From Luzula sylvatica (Eukaryota > Streptophyta > Magnoliopsida > Poales > Juncaceae), in assembly GCA_946800325.1 (NCBI GenBank), contig OX326960.1:14532393-14596392 (forward strand): a stretch of DNA of 64,000 nt. The letters run 5' to 3'. Shown in pieces: positions 29,873 to 43,900 of this stretch; the stretch's first letter is position 1, and each line of letters starts with the position of its first letter. The position numbers and the translations under genes were made by a program. The notes under the pieces were generated by a model. The model did no database searches. It was not told where the DNA came from and saw only the letters and a program-made list of their open reading frames with translations.

Positions 29873-32800
29873 GCTATTTGAACTCCTCAAAGCGTTAAAA
29901 TCTTGTTTTGAATCGAAAAACAAACTTTCTTAGTGTTTGTGAAATTTGGTGAAAAGTTATGTACTAAAAGATACGATACAATTGATCTAAAAACACGTTA
30001 TTTGAACTCCTCAAAGCGTTAAAATCTTGTTTTGAATCGAAAAACAAATTTTCTTAGTGTTTGTGAAATTTGGTGAAAAGTTATGTACTAAAAGATACGA
30101 TACAAATGATCTAAAAACACGTTATTTGAATTCTTCAAAGCGTTAAAATCATGGTTTGAATCGAAAAACAAACTTTCTTAGTGTTTGTGAAATTTGGTGA
30201 AAAGTTATGTAGTAAAAGATACGATATAAATGATCTAAAGACACGTTATTTGAACTCCTCAAAGCGTTAAAATCTTGATTTGAATTGAAAAACAAACTTT
30301 CTTTGTGTTTGTGAAATTTGGTGAAAAGCTATGTAGTAAAAGATACGATACAATTGATCTAAAAACACGTTATTTGAACTCCTCAAAGCGTTAAAAACTT
30401 GTTTTGAATCGAAAAACAAACTTTCTTAGTGTTTGTGAAATTTGGTGAAAAGTTATGTAGTAAAAGATACGATACAAATGATCTAAAAACATGTTATTTG
30501 AATTCCTCAAAGCGTTAAAATCATGGTTTGAATCGAAAAACAAACTTTCTTAGTGTTTGTGAAATTTGGTGAAAAGTTATGTAGTAAAAGATACGATACA
30601 AATGATCTAAAGACACGTTATTTGAACTCATCAAAGCGTTAAAATCTTGATTTGAATTGAAAAACAAACTTTCTTAGTGTTTGTGAAATTTGGTGAAAAA
30701 TTATGTAGTAAAAGATGCGATACAATTGATCTAAAAACACGTTATTTGAACTCCTCAAAGCGTTAAAATCTTGTTTTGAATCGAAAAACAAACTTTCTTA
30801 GTGTTTGTGAAATTTGGTGAAAAGTTATGTACTAAAAGATACGATACAAATGATCTAAAAACACGTTATTTGAACTCCTCAAAGCGTTAAAATCTTGTTT
30901 TGAATCGAAAAACAAACTCTCTTAGTGTTTGTGAAATTTGGTGAAAACTTATGTAGTAAAAGATACGATACAATTGATCTAAAAACACGTTATTTGAACT
31001 CCGCAAAGCGTTAAAATCTTGTTTTGAATCGAAAAACAAACTTTCTTAGTGTTTGTGAAATTTGGTGAAAAGTTATGTACTAAAAGATACGATACAAATG
31101 ATCTAAAAACACGTTATTTGAACTCCTCAAAGCGTTAAAATCTTGTTTTGAATCGAAAAACAAACTTTCTTAGTGTTTGTGAAATTTGGTGAAAAATTAT
31201 GTACAAAAAGATACGATACAAATGATCTAAAAACACGTTATTTGAACTCCTCAAAACGCTAAAATCTTGTTTTGAATCGAAAAACAAACTTTCTTAGTGT
31301 TTGTGAAATTTGGTGAAAAGTTATGTAGTAAAAGATACGATACAATTGATCTAAAAACACGTTATTTGAACTCCTCAAATCGTTAAAATCTTGTTTTGAA
31401 TAAAAAAACAAACTTTCTTAGTGTTTGTGAAATTTGGTGAAAAGTTATGTAGTAAAAGATACGATACAAATGATCCAAAAACATGTCATTTGAACTCCTC
31501 AAAGCGTTAAAATCTTGTTTTGAATCGAAAAACAAACTTTCTTAGTGTTTGTGAAATTTGGTGAAAAGTTATGTACTAAAAGATACGATACAAATGATCT
31601 AAAAACACGTTATTTGAACTCCTCAAAGCGTTAAAATCTTGTTTTGAATCGAAAAACAAACTTTCTTAGTGTTTGTGAAATTTGGTGAAAAGTTATGTAG
31701 TAAAAGATACGACACAATTGATCTAAAAACACGTTATTTGAACTCCTCAAAGCGTTAAAATCTTGTTTTGAATCGAAAAACAAACTTTCTTAGTGTTTGT
31801 GAAATTTGGTGAAAAGTTATGTACTAAAAGATACGATACAAAGGATCTGAAAACACGCTATTTGAACTCCTCAAAGCGTTAAAATCTTGTTTTGAATCGA
31901 AAAACAAACTTTCTTAGTGTTTGTGAAATTTGGTGAAAAGTTATGTACTAAAAGATACGATACAATTGATCTAAAAACACGTGATTTGAACTCCTCAAAG
32001 CGTTAAAATCTTGTTTTGAATCGACAAACAAACTTTCTTAGTGTTTGTGCAATTTGGTGAAAAGTTATGTACTAAAAGATACGATACAAATGATCTAAAA
32101 ACTCGTTATTTGAATTCCTCAAAGCGTTAAAATCATGGTTTGAATCGAAAAACAAACTTTCTTAGTGTTTGTGAAATTTGGTGAAAAGTTATGTAGTAAA
32201 AGATACGATACAAATGATCTAAAGACATGTTATTTGAACTCCTCAAAGCGTTAAAATCTTGATTTGAATTGAAAAACAAACTTTCTTTGTGTTTGTGAAA
32301 TTTGGTGAAAAGCTATGTAGTAAAAGATACGATACAATTGATCTAAAAACACGTTATTTGAACTCCTCAAAGCGTTAAAAACTTGTTTTGAATCGAAAAA
32401 CAAACTTTCTTAGTGTTTGTGAAATTTGGTGAAAAGTTATGTAGTAAAAGATACGATACAAATGATCTAAAAACATGTTATTTGAATTCCTCAAAGCGTT
32501 AAAATCATGGTTTGAATCGAAAAACAAACTTTCTTAGTGTTTGTGAAATTTGGTGAAAAGTTATGTAGTAAAAGATACGATACAAATGATCTAAAGACAC
32601 GTTATTTGAACTCATCAAAGCGTTAAAATCTTGATTTGAATTGAGAAACAAACTTTCTTAGTGTTTGTGATATTTGGTGAAAAATTATGTAGTAAAAGAT
32701 ACGATACAATTGATCTCAAAACACGTTATTTGAACTCCTCAAAGCGTTAAAATCTTGTTTTGAATCGAAAAACAAACTTTCTTAGTGTTTGTGAAATTTG

Positions 32801-35694
32801 GTGAAAAGCTATGTAGTAAAAGATACGATACAATTGATCTAAAAACACGTTATTTGAACTCCTCAAAGCTTTAAAAACTTGTTTTGAATCGAAAAACAAA
32901 CTTTCTTAGTGTTTGTGAAATTTGGTGAAAATTTATGTACTAAAAGATACGATACAAATGATCTAAAAACACGTTATTTGAATTCCTCAAAGCGTTAAAA
33001 TCATGGTTTGAATCGAAAAACAAACTTTCTTAGTGTTTGTGAAATTTGGTGAAAAGTTATGTAGTAAAAGATACGATACAAATGATCTAAAGACACGTTA
33101 TTTGAACTACTCAAAGCGTTAAAATCTTGATTTGAATTGAAAAACAAACTTTCTTTGTGTTTGTGAAATTTGTGAAAAGCTATGTAGTAAAAGATACGAT
33201 ACAATTGATCTAAAAACACGTTATTTGAACTCCTCAAAGCGTTAAAAACTTGTTTTGAATCGAAAAACAAACTTTCTTAGTGTTTGTGAAATTTGGTGAA
33301 AAGTTATGTAGTAAAAGATACGATACAAATGATCTAAAGATACGACACAATTGATCTAAAAACACGCTATTTGAACTCCTCAAAGCGTTAAAATCTTGTT
33401 TTGAATCGAAAAACAAACTTTCTTAGTGTTTGTGAAATTTGGTGAAAAATTATGTAGTGAAAGATGCGATACAATTGATCTAAAAACACGTTATTTGAAC
33501 TCCTCAAAGCGTTAAAATCTTGTTTTGAATCGAAAAACAAACTTTCTTAGTGTTTGTGAAATTTGGTGAAAAGTTATGTACTAAAAGATACGATACAAAT
33601 GATCTAAAAACACGTTATTTGAACTCCTCAAAGCGTTAAAATCTTGTTTTGAATCGAAAAACAAACTCTCTTAGTGTTTGTGAAATTTGGTGAAAAGTTA
33701 TGTAGTAAAAGATACGATACAATTGATCTAAAAACACGTTATTTGAACTCCGCAAAGCGTTAAAATCTTGTTTTGAATCGAAAAACAAACTTTCTTAGTG
33801 TTTGTGAAATTTGGTGAAAAGTTATGTACTAAAAGATACGATACAAATGATCTAAAAACACGTTATTTGAACTCCTCAAAGCGTTAAAATCTTGTTTTGA
33901 ATCGAAAAACAAACTTTCTTAGTGTTTGTGAAATTTGGTGAAAAATTATGTACAAAAAGATACGATACAAATGATCTAAAAACACGTTATTTGAACTCCT
34001 CAAAACGCTAAAATCTTGTTTTGAATCGAAAAACAAACTTTCTTAGTGTTTGTGAAATTTGGTGAAAAGTTATGTAGTAAAAGATACGATACAATTGATC
34101 TAAAAACACGTTATTTGAACTCCTCAAATCGTTAAAATCTTGTTTTGAATAAAAAAACAAACTTTCTTAGTGTTTGTGAAATTTGGTGAAAAGTTATGTA
34201 GTAAAAGATACGATACAAATGATCCAAAAACATGTCATTTGAACTCCTCAAAGCGTTAAAATCTTGTTTTGAATCGAAAAACAAACTTTCTTAGTGTTTG
34301 TGAAATTTGGTGAAAAGTTATGTACTAAAAGATACGATACAAATGATCTAAAAACACGTTATTTGAACTCCTCAAAGCGTTAAAATCTTGTTTTGAATCG
34401 AAAAACAAACTTTCTTAGTGTTTGTGAAATTTGGTGAAAAGTTATGTAGTAAAAGATACGACACAATTGATCTAAAAACACGTTATTTGAATTCCTCAAA
34501 GCGTTAAAATCTTGTTTTGAATCGAAAAACAAACTTTCTTAGTGTTTGTGAAATTTGGTGAAAAGTTATGTACTAAAAGATACGATACAAAGGATCTGAA
34601 AACACGCTATTTGAACTCCTCAAAGCGTTAAAATATTGTTTTGAATCGAAAAACAAACTTTCTTAGTGTTTGTGAAATTTGGTGAAAAGTTATGTACTAA
34701 AAGATACGATACAATTGATCTAAAAACACGTTATTTGAACTCCTCAAAGCGTTAAAATCTTGTTTTGAATCGAAAAACAAACTTTCTTAGTGTTTGTGAA
34801 ATTTGGTGAAAAGTTATGTAGTAAAAGATACGATACAATTGATCTAAAAACACGTTATTTGAACTCCTCAAAGCGTTAAAATCTTGATTTGAATTGGAAA
34901 ACAAACTTTCTTAGTGTTTGTGAAATTTGGTGAAAAGTTATGTATTAAAAGATACGATACAATTGATCTAAAAACACGTTATTTCAACTCCTCAAAGCGT
35001 TAAAATCTTGTTTTGAATCGAAAAACAAACTTTCTTAGTGTTTGTGAAATTTGGTGAAAAGTTATGTACTAAAAGATACGATACAAATGATCTAAAAACA
35101 CGTTATTTGAACTCCTCAAAGCGTTAAAATCTTGTTTTGAATCGAAAAACAAACTTTCTTAGTGTTTGTGAAATTTGGTGAAAAGTTATGTACTAAAAGA
35201 TAAGATACAATTGATCTAAAAACACGCTATTTGAACTCCTCAAAGCGTTAAAATCTTGTTTTGAATCGAAAAACAAACTTTCTTAGTGTTTGTGAAATTT
35301 GGTGAAAAGTTATGTAGTAAAAGATGCGACACAATTGATCTAAAAACACGTTTTTTGAACTCCTCAAAGCGTTAAAATCTTGTTTTGAATCGAAAAACAA
35401 ACTTTCTTAGTATTTGTGAAATTTGGTGAAAAGCTATGTAGTAAAAGATACGATACAATTGATCTAAAAACATGTTATTTGAACTCCTCAAAGCGTTAAA
35501 ATCTTGTTTTGAATCGAAAAACAAACTTTCTTAGTGTTTGTGAAATTTGGTGAAAAGTAATGTACTAAAAGATACGATACAAATGATCTGAAAACACGTT
35601 ATTTGAACTCCTCAAAGCGTTAAAATCTTGTTTTGAATCGAAAAACAAACTTTCTTAGTGTTTGTGAAATTTGGTGAAAAGTTATGTAGTAAAA

Positions 35695-38298
35695 GATATG
35701 ATACCATTGATCTAAAAACACGTTATTTGAACTCCTCAAAACGCTAAAATCTTGTTTTGAATCGAAAAACGAACTTTCTTAGTGTTTGTGAAATTTGGTG
35801 AAAAATTTTGTACAAAAAGATACGATACAAATGATCTAAAAACACGTTATTTGAACTCCTCAAAACGCTAAAATCTTGTTTTGAATCGAAAAACAAACTT
35901 TCTTAGTGTTTGTGAAATTTGGTGAAAAGTTATGTAGTAAAAGATACGATACAATTGATCTAAAAACACGTTATTCGAATTCCTCAAAGCGTTAAAATCT
36001 TGTTTTGAATCGAAAAACTAACTTTCTTAGTGTTCGTGAAATTTGGTGAAAAGTTATGTACTAAAAGATACGATACAAATGATCCAAAAACACGTTATTT
36101 GAACTCCTCAAAGCGTTAAAATTTAGTTTTGAATCGAAAAACAAAATTCCTTAGTGTTTGTGAAATTTGGTGAAAAATTATGTAGTAAAAGATGCGATAC
36201 AATTGATCTAAAAACACGTTATTTGAACTCCTCAAATCGTTAGAATCTTGTTTTGAATAAAAAAACAAACTTTCTTAGTGTTTGTGAAATTTGGTGAAAA
36301 GTTATGTAGTAAAAGATACGATACAAATGATCCAAAAACACGTCATTTGAACTCCTCAAAGCGTTAAAATCTTATTTTGAATCGAAAAACAAACTTTCTT
36401 AGTGTTTGTGAAATTTGGTGAAAAGTTATGTACTAAAAGATACGATACAAATGATCTAAAAACACGTTATTTGAACTCCTCAAAGCGTTAAAATCTTGTT
36501 TTGAATCGAAAAACAAACTTTCTTAGTGTTTGTGAAATTTGGTGAAAAGTTATGTAGTAAAAGATACGACACAATTGATCTAAAAACACGTTATTTGAAC
36601 TCCTCAAAGCGTTAAAATCTTGTTTTGAATCGAAAAACAAACTTTCTTAGTGTTTGTGAAATTTGGTGAAAAGTTATGTACTAAAAGATACGATACAAAG
36701 GATCTGAAAACACGCTATTTGAACTCCTCAAAGCGTTAAAATCTTGTTTTGAATCGAAAAACAAACTTTCTTAGTGTTTGTGAAATTTGGTGAAAAGTTA
36801 TGTACTAAAAGATACGATACAATTGATCTAAAAACACGTTATTTGAACTCCTCAAAGCGTTAAAATCTTGTTTTGAATCGAAAAACAAACTTTCTTAGTG
36901 TTTGTGAAATTTGGTGAAAAGTTATGTACTAAAAGATACGATACAAATGATCTAAAAACACGTTATTTGAATTCCTCAAAGCGTTAAAATCATGGTTTGA
37001 ATCGAAAAACAAACTTTCTTAGTGTTTGTGAAATTTGGTGAAAAGTTATGTAGTAAAAGATACGATATAAATGATCTAAAGACACGTTATTTGAACTCCT
37101 CAAAGCGTTAAAATCTTGATTTGAATTGAAAAACAAACTTTCTTTGTGTTTGTGAAATTTGGTGAAAAGCTATGTAGTAAAAGATACGATACAATTGATC
37201 TAAAAACACGTTATTTGAACTCCTCAAAGCGTTAAAAACTTGTTTTGAATCGAAAAACAAACTTTCTTAGTGTTTGTGAAATTTGGTGAAAAGTTATGTA
37301 GTAAAAGATACGATACAAATGATCTAAAAACATGTTATTTGAATTCCTCAAAGCGTTAAAATCATGGTTTGAATCGAAAAACAAACTTTCTTAGTGTTTG
37401 TGAAATTTGGTGAAAAGTTATGTAGTAAAAGATACGATACAAATGATCTAAAGACACGTTATTTGAACTCATCAAAGCGTTAAAATCTTGATTTGAATTG
37501 AAAAACAAATTTTCTTAGTGTTTGTGAAATTTGGTGAAAAATTATGTAGTAAAAGATGCGATACAATTGATCTAAAAACACGTTATTTGAACTCCTCAAA
37601 GCGTTAAAATCTTGTTTTGAATCGAAAAACAAACTTTCTTAGTGTTTGTGAAATTTGGTGAAAAGTTATGTACTAAAAGATACGATACAAATGATCTAAA
37701 AACACGTTATTTGAACTCCTCAAAGCGTTAAAATCTTGTTTTGAATCGAAAAACAAACTCTCTTAGTGTTTGTGAAATTTGGTGAAAAGTTATGTAGTAA
37801 AAGATACGATACAATTGATCTAAAAACACGTTATTTGAACTCCGCAAAGCGTTAAAATCTTGTTTTGAATCGAAAAACAAACTTTCTTAGTGTTTGTGAA
37901 ATTTGGTGAAAAGTTATGTACTAAAAGATACGATACAAATGATCTAAAAACACGTTATTTGAACTCCTCAAAGCGTTAAAATCTTGTTTTGAATCGAAAA
38001 ACAAACTTTCTTAGTGTTTGTGAAATTTGGTGAAAAATTATGTACAAAAAGATACGATACAAATGATCTAAAAACACGTTATTTGAACTCCTCAAAACGC
38101 TAAAATCTTGTTTTGAATCGAAAAACAAACTTTCTTAGTGTTTGTGAAATTTGGTGAAAAGTTATGTAGTAAAAGATACGATACAATTGATCTAAAAACA
38201 CGTTATTTGAACTCCTCAAATCGTTAAAATCTTGTTTTGAATAAAAAAACAAACTTTCTTAGTGTTTGTGAAATTTGGTGAAAAGTTATGTAGTAAAA
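35695..38298. repeat. 21-monomer higher-order repeat, first copy (2604 bp)
   Basis: Starts at the GATATGATACC monomer. Several rare variants recur exactly 2604 bp later: AAACGAACTTTC at 35771 and 38375, CTTATTTTG at 36371 and 38975, and AAAAACAAATTTTC at 37501 and 40105. AAAAATTTTGTAC also occurs in both copies. Exactly 21 x 124 bp. A direct tandem copy follows. Confidence 0.88.
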
Positions 38299-40902
38299 GA
38301 TATGATACCATTGATCTAAAAACACGTTATTTGAACTCCTCAAAACGCTAAAATCTTGTTTTGAATCGAAAAACGAACTTTCTTAGTGTTTGTGAAATTT
38401 GGTGAAAAATTTTGTACAAAAAGATACGATACAAATGATCTAAAAACACGTTATTTGAACTCCTCAAAACGCTAAAATCTTGTTTTGAATCGAAAAACAA
38501 ACTTTCTTAGTGTTTGTGAAATTTGGTGAAAAGTTATGTAGTAAAAGATACGATACAATTGATCTAAAAACACGTTATTCGAATTCCTCAAAGCGTTAAA
38601 ATCTTGTTTTGAATCGAAAAACTAACTTTCTTAGTGTTCGTGAAATTTGGTGAAAAGTTATGTACTAAAAGATACGATACAAATGATCCAAAAACACGTT
38701 ATTTGAACTCCTCAAAGCGTTAAAATTTAGTTTTGAATCGAAAAACAAAATTCCTTAGTGTTTGTGAAATTTGGTGAAAAATTATGTAGTAAAAGATGCG
38801 ATACAATTGATCTAAAAACACGTTATTTGAACTCCTCAAATCGTTAGAATCTTGTTTTGAATAAAAAAACAAACTTTCTTAGTGTTTGTGAAATTTGGTG
38901 AAAAGTTATGTAGTAAAAGATACGATACAAATGATCCAAAAACACGTCATTTGAACTCCTCAAAGCGTTAAAATCTTATTTTGAATCGAAAAACAAACTT
39001 TCTTAGTGTTTGTGAAATTTGGTGAAAAGTTATGTACTAAAAGATACGATACAAATGATCTAAAAACACGTTATTTGAACTCCTCAAAGCGTTAAAATCT
39101 TGTTTTGAATCGAAAAACAAACTTTCTTAGTGTTTGTGAAATTTGGTGAAAAGTTATGTAGTAAAAGATACGACACAATTGATCTAAAAACACGTTATTT
39201 GAACTCCTCAAAGCGTTAAAATCTTGTTTTGAATCGAAAAACAAACTTTCTTAGTGTTTGTGAAATTTGGTGAAAAGTTATGTACTAAAAGATACGATAC
39301 AAAGGATCTGAAAACACGCTATTTGAACTCCTCAAAGCGTTAAAATCTTGTTTTGAATCGAAAAACAAACTTTCTTAGTGTTTGTGAAATTTGGTGAAAA
39401 GTTATGTACTAAAAGATACGATACAATTGATCTAAAAACACGTTATTTGAACTCCTCAAAGCGTTAAAATCTTGTTTTGAATCGAAAAACAAACTTTCTT
39501 AGTGTTTGTGAAATTTGGTGAAAAGTTATGTACTAAAAGATACGATACAAATGATCTAAAAACACGTTATTTGAATTCCTCAAAGCGTTAAAATCATGGT
39601 TTGAATCGAAAAACAAACTTTCTTAGTGTTTGTGAAATTTGGTGAAAAGTTATGTAGTAAAAGATACGATATAAATGATCTAAAGACACGTTATTTGAAC
39701 TCCTCAAAGCGTTAAAATCTTGATTTGAATTGAAAAACAAACTTTCTTTGTGTTTGTGAAATTTGGTGAAAAGCTATGTAGTAAAAGATACGATACAATT
39801 GATCTAAAAACACGTTATTTGAACTCCTCAAAGCGTTAAAAACTTGTTTTGAATCGAAAAACAAACTTTCTTAGTGTTTGTGAAATTTGGTGAAAAGTTA
39901 TGTAGTAAAAGATACGATACAAATGATCTAAAAACATGTTATTTGAATTCCTCAAAGCGTTAAAATCATGGTTTGAATCGAAAAACAAACTTTCTTAGTG
40001 TTTGTGAAATTTGGTGAAAAGTTATGTAGTAAAAGATACGATACAAATGATCTAAAGACACGTTATTTGAACTCATCAAAGCGTTAAAATCTTGATTTGA
40101 ATTGAAAAACAAATTTTCTTAGTGTTTGTGAAATTTGGTGAAAAATTATGTAGTAAAAGATGCGATACAATTGATCTAAAAACACGTTATTTGAACTCCT
40201 CAAAGCGTTAAAATCTTGTTTTGAATCGAAAAACAAACTTTCTTAGTGTTTGTGAAATTTGGTGAAAAGTTATGTACTAAAAGATACGATACAAATGATC
40301 TAAAAACACGTTATTTGAACTCCTCAAAGCGTTAAAATCTTGTTTTGAATCGAAAAACAAACTCTCTTAGTGTTTGTGAAATTTGGTGAAAAGTTATGTA
40401 GTAAAAGATACGATACAATTGATCTAAAAACACGTTATTTGAACTCCGCAAAGCGTTAAAATCTTGTTTTGAATCGAAAAACAAACTTTCTTAGTGTTTG
40501 TGAAATTTGGTGAAAAGTTATGTACTAAAAGATACGATACAAATGATCTAAAAACACGTTATTTGAACTCCTCAAAGCGTTAAAATCTTGTTTTGAATCG
40601 AAAAACAAACTTTCTTAGTGTTTGTGAAATTTGGTGAAAAATTATGTACAAAAAGATACGATACAAATGATCTAAAAACACGTTATTTGAACTCCTCAAA
40701 ACGCTAAAATCTTGTTTTGAATCGAAAAACAAACTTTCTTAGTGTTTGTGAAATTTGGTGAAAAGTTATGTAGTAAAAGATACGATACAATTGATCTAAA
40801 AACACGTTATTTGAACTCCTCAAATCGTTAAAATCTTGTTTTGAATAAAAAAACAAACTTTCTTAGTGTTTGTGAAATTTGGTGAAAAGTTATGTAGTAA
40901 AA
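38299..40902. repeat. 21-monomer higher-order repeat, second copy (2604 bp)
   Basis: Second copy of the preceding unit. Every diagnostic variant I checked matches, so this is probably the youngest segmental duplication in the array. At the junction, a GAATAAAAAAAC monomer passes straight into GATATGATACC (about 38240-38310). At the end of the second copy the same monomer passes into GATACGATACAAATGATCC instead. Confidence 0.88.
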
Positions 40903-43900
40903 GATACGATACAAATGATCCAAAACATGTCATTTGAACTCCTCAAAGCGTTAAAATCTTGTTTTGAATCGAAAAACAAACTTTCTTAGTGTTTGTGAAA
41001 TTTGGTGAAAAGTTATGTACTAAAAGATACGATACAAATGATCTAAAAACACGTTATTTGAACTCCTCAAAGCGTTAAAATCTTGTTTTGAATCGAAAAA
41101 CAAACTTTCTTAGTGTTTGTGAAATTTGGTGAAAAGTTATGTAGTAAAAGATACGACACAATTGATCTAAAAACACGTTATTTGAACTCCTCAAAGCGTT
41201 AAAATCTTGTTTTGAATCGAAAAACAAACTTTCTTAGTGTTTGTGAAATTTGGTGAAAAGTTATGTACTAAAAGATACGATACAAAGGATCTGAAAACAC
41301 GCTATTTGAACTCCTCAAAGCGTTAAAATCTTGTTTTGAATCGAAAAACAAACTTTCTTAGTGTTTGTGAAATTTGGTGAAAAGTTATGTACTAAAAGAT
41401 ACGATACAATTGATCTAAAAACACGTTATTTGAACTCCTCAAAGCGTTAAAATCTTGTTTTGAATCGAAAAACAAACTTTCTTAGTGTTTGTGAAATTTG
41501 GTGAAAAGTTATGTAGTAAAAGATACGATACAATTGATCTAAAAACACGTTATTTGAACTCCTCAAAGCGTTAAAATCTTGATTTGAATTGGAAAACAAA
41601 CTTTCTTAGTGTTTGTGAAATTTGGTGAAAAGTTACGTATTAAAAGATACGATACAATTGATCTAAAAACACGTTATTTCAACTCCTCAAAGCGTTAAAA
41701 TCTTGTTTTGAATCGAAAAACAAACTTTCTTAGTGTTTGTGAAATTTGGTGAAAAGTTATGTACTAAAAGATACGATACAAATGATCTAAAAACACGTTA
41801 TTTGAACTCCTCAAAGCGTTAAAATCTTGTTTTGAATCGAAAAACAAACTTTCTTAGTGTTTGTGAAATTTGGTGAAAAGTTATGTACTAAAAGATAAGA
41901 TACAATTGATCTAAAAACACGCTATTTGAACTTCTCAAAGCGTTAAAATCTTGTTTTGAATCGAAAAACAAACTTTCTTAGTGTTTGTGAAATTTGGTGA
42001 AAAGTTATGTTGTAAAAGATGCGACACAATTGATCTAAAAACACGTTTTTTGAACTCCTGAAAGCGTTAAAATCTTGTTTTGAATCGAAAAACAAACTTT
42101 CTTAGTATTTGTGAAATTTGGTGAAAAGCTATGTAGTAAAAGATACGATACAATTGATCTAAAAACATGTTATTTGAACTCCTCAAAGCGTTAAAATCTT
42201 GTTTTGAATCGAAAAACAAACTTTCTTAGTGTTTGTGAAATTTGGTGAAAAGTAATGTACTAAAAGATACGATACAAATGATCTGAAAACACGTTATTTG
42301 AACTCCTCAAAGCGTTAAAATCTTGTTTTGAATCGAAAAACAAACTTTCTTAGTGTTTGTGAAATTTGCTGAAAAGTTATGTAGTAAAAGATATGATACC
42401 ATTGATCTAAAAACACGTTATTTGAACTCCTCAAAACGCTAAAATCTTGTTTTGAATCGAAAAACAAACTTTCTTAGTGTTTGTGAAATTTGGTGAAAAA
42501 TTATGTACAAAAAGATACGATACAAATGATCTAAAAACACGTTATTTGAACTCCTCAAAACGCTAAAATCTTGTTTTGAATCGAAAAACAAACTTTCTTA
42601 GTGTTTGTGAAATTTGGTGAAAAGTTATGTAGTAAAAGATACGATACAATTGATCTAAAAACACGTTATTCAAATTCCTCAAAGCGTTAAAATCTTGTTT
42701 TGAATCGAAAAACTAACTTTCTTAGTGTTCGTGAAATTTGGTGAAAAGTTATGTACTAAAAGATACGATACAAATGATCCAAAAACACGTTATTTGAACT
42801 CCTCAAAGCGTTAAAATTTAGTTTTGAATCGAAAAACAAAATTCCTTAGTGTTTGTGAAATTTGGTGAAAAATTATGTAGTAAAAGATGCGATACAATTG
42901 ATCTAAAAACACGTTATTTGAACTCCTCAAATCGTTAGAATCTTGTTTTGAATAAAAAAACAAACTTTCTTAGTGTTTGTGAAATTTGGTGAAAAGTTAT
43001 GTAGTAAAAGATACGATACAAATGATCCAAAAACACGTCATTTGAACTCCTCAAAGTGTTAAAATCTTGTTTTGAATCGAAAAACAAACTTTCTTAGTGT
43101 TTGTGAAATTTGGTGAAAAGTTATGTACTAAAAGATACGATACAAATGATCTAAAAACACGTTATTTGAACTCCTCAAAGCGTTAAAATCTTGTTTTGAA
43201 TCGAAAAACAAACTTTCTTAGTGTTTGTGAAATTTGGTGAAAAGTTATGTAGTAAAAGATACGACACAATTGATCTAAAAACACGTTATTTGAACTCCTC
43301 AAAGCGTTAAAATCTTGTTTTGAATCGAAAAACAAACTTTCTTAGTGTTTGTGAAATTTGGTGAAAAGTTATGTACTAAAAGATACGATACAAAGGATCT
43401 GAAAACACGCTATTTGAACTCCTCAAAGCGTTAAAATCTTGTTTTGAATCGAAAAACAAACTTTCTTAGTGTTTGTGAAATTTGGTGAAAAGTTATGTAC
43501 TAAAAGATACGATACAATTGATCTAAAAACACGTTATTTGAACTCCTCAAAGCGTTAAAATCTTGTTTTGAATCGAAAAACAAACTTTCTTAGTGTTTGT
43601 GAAATTTGGTGAAAAGTTATGTACTAAAAGATACGATACAAATGATCTAAAAACACGTTATTTGAATTCCTCAAAGCGTTAAAATCATGGTTTGAATCGA
43701 AAAACAAACTTTCTTAGTGTTTGTGAAATTTGGTGAAAAGTTATGTAGTAAAAGATACGATATAAATGATCTAAAGACACGTTATTTGAACTCCTCAAAG
43801 CGTTAAAATCTTGATTTGAATTGAAAAACAAACTTTCTTTGTGTTTGTGAAATTTGGTGAAAAGCTATGTAGTAAAAGATACGATACAATTGATCTAAAA

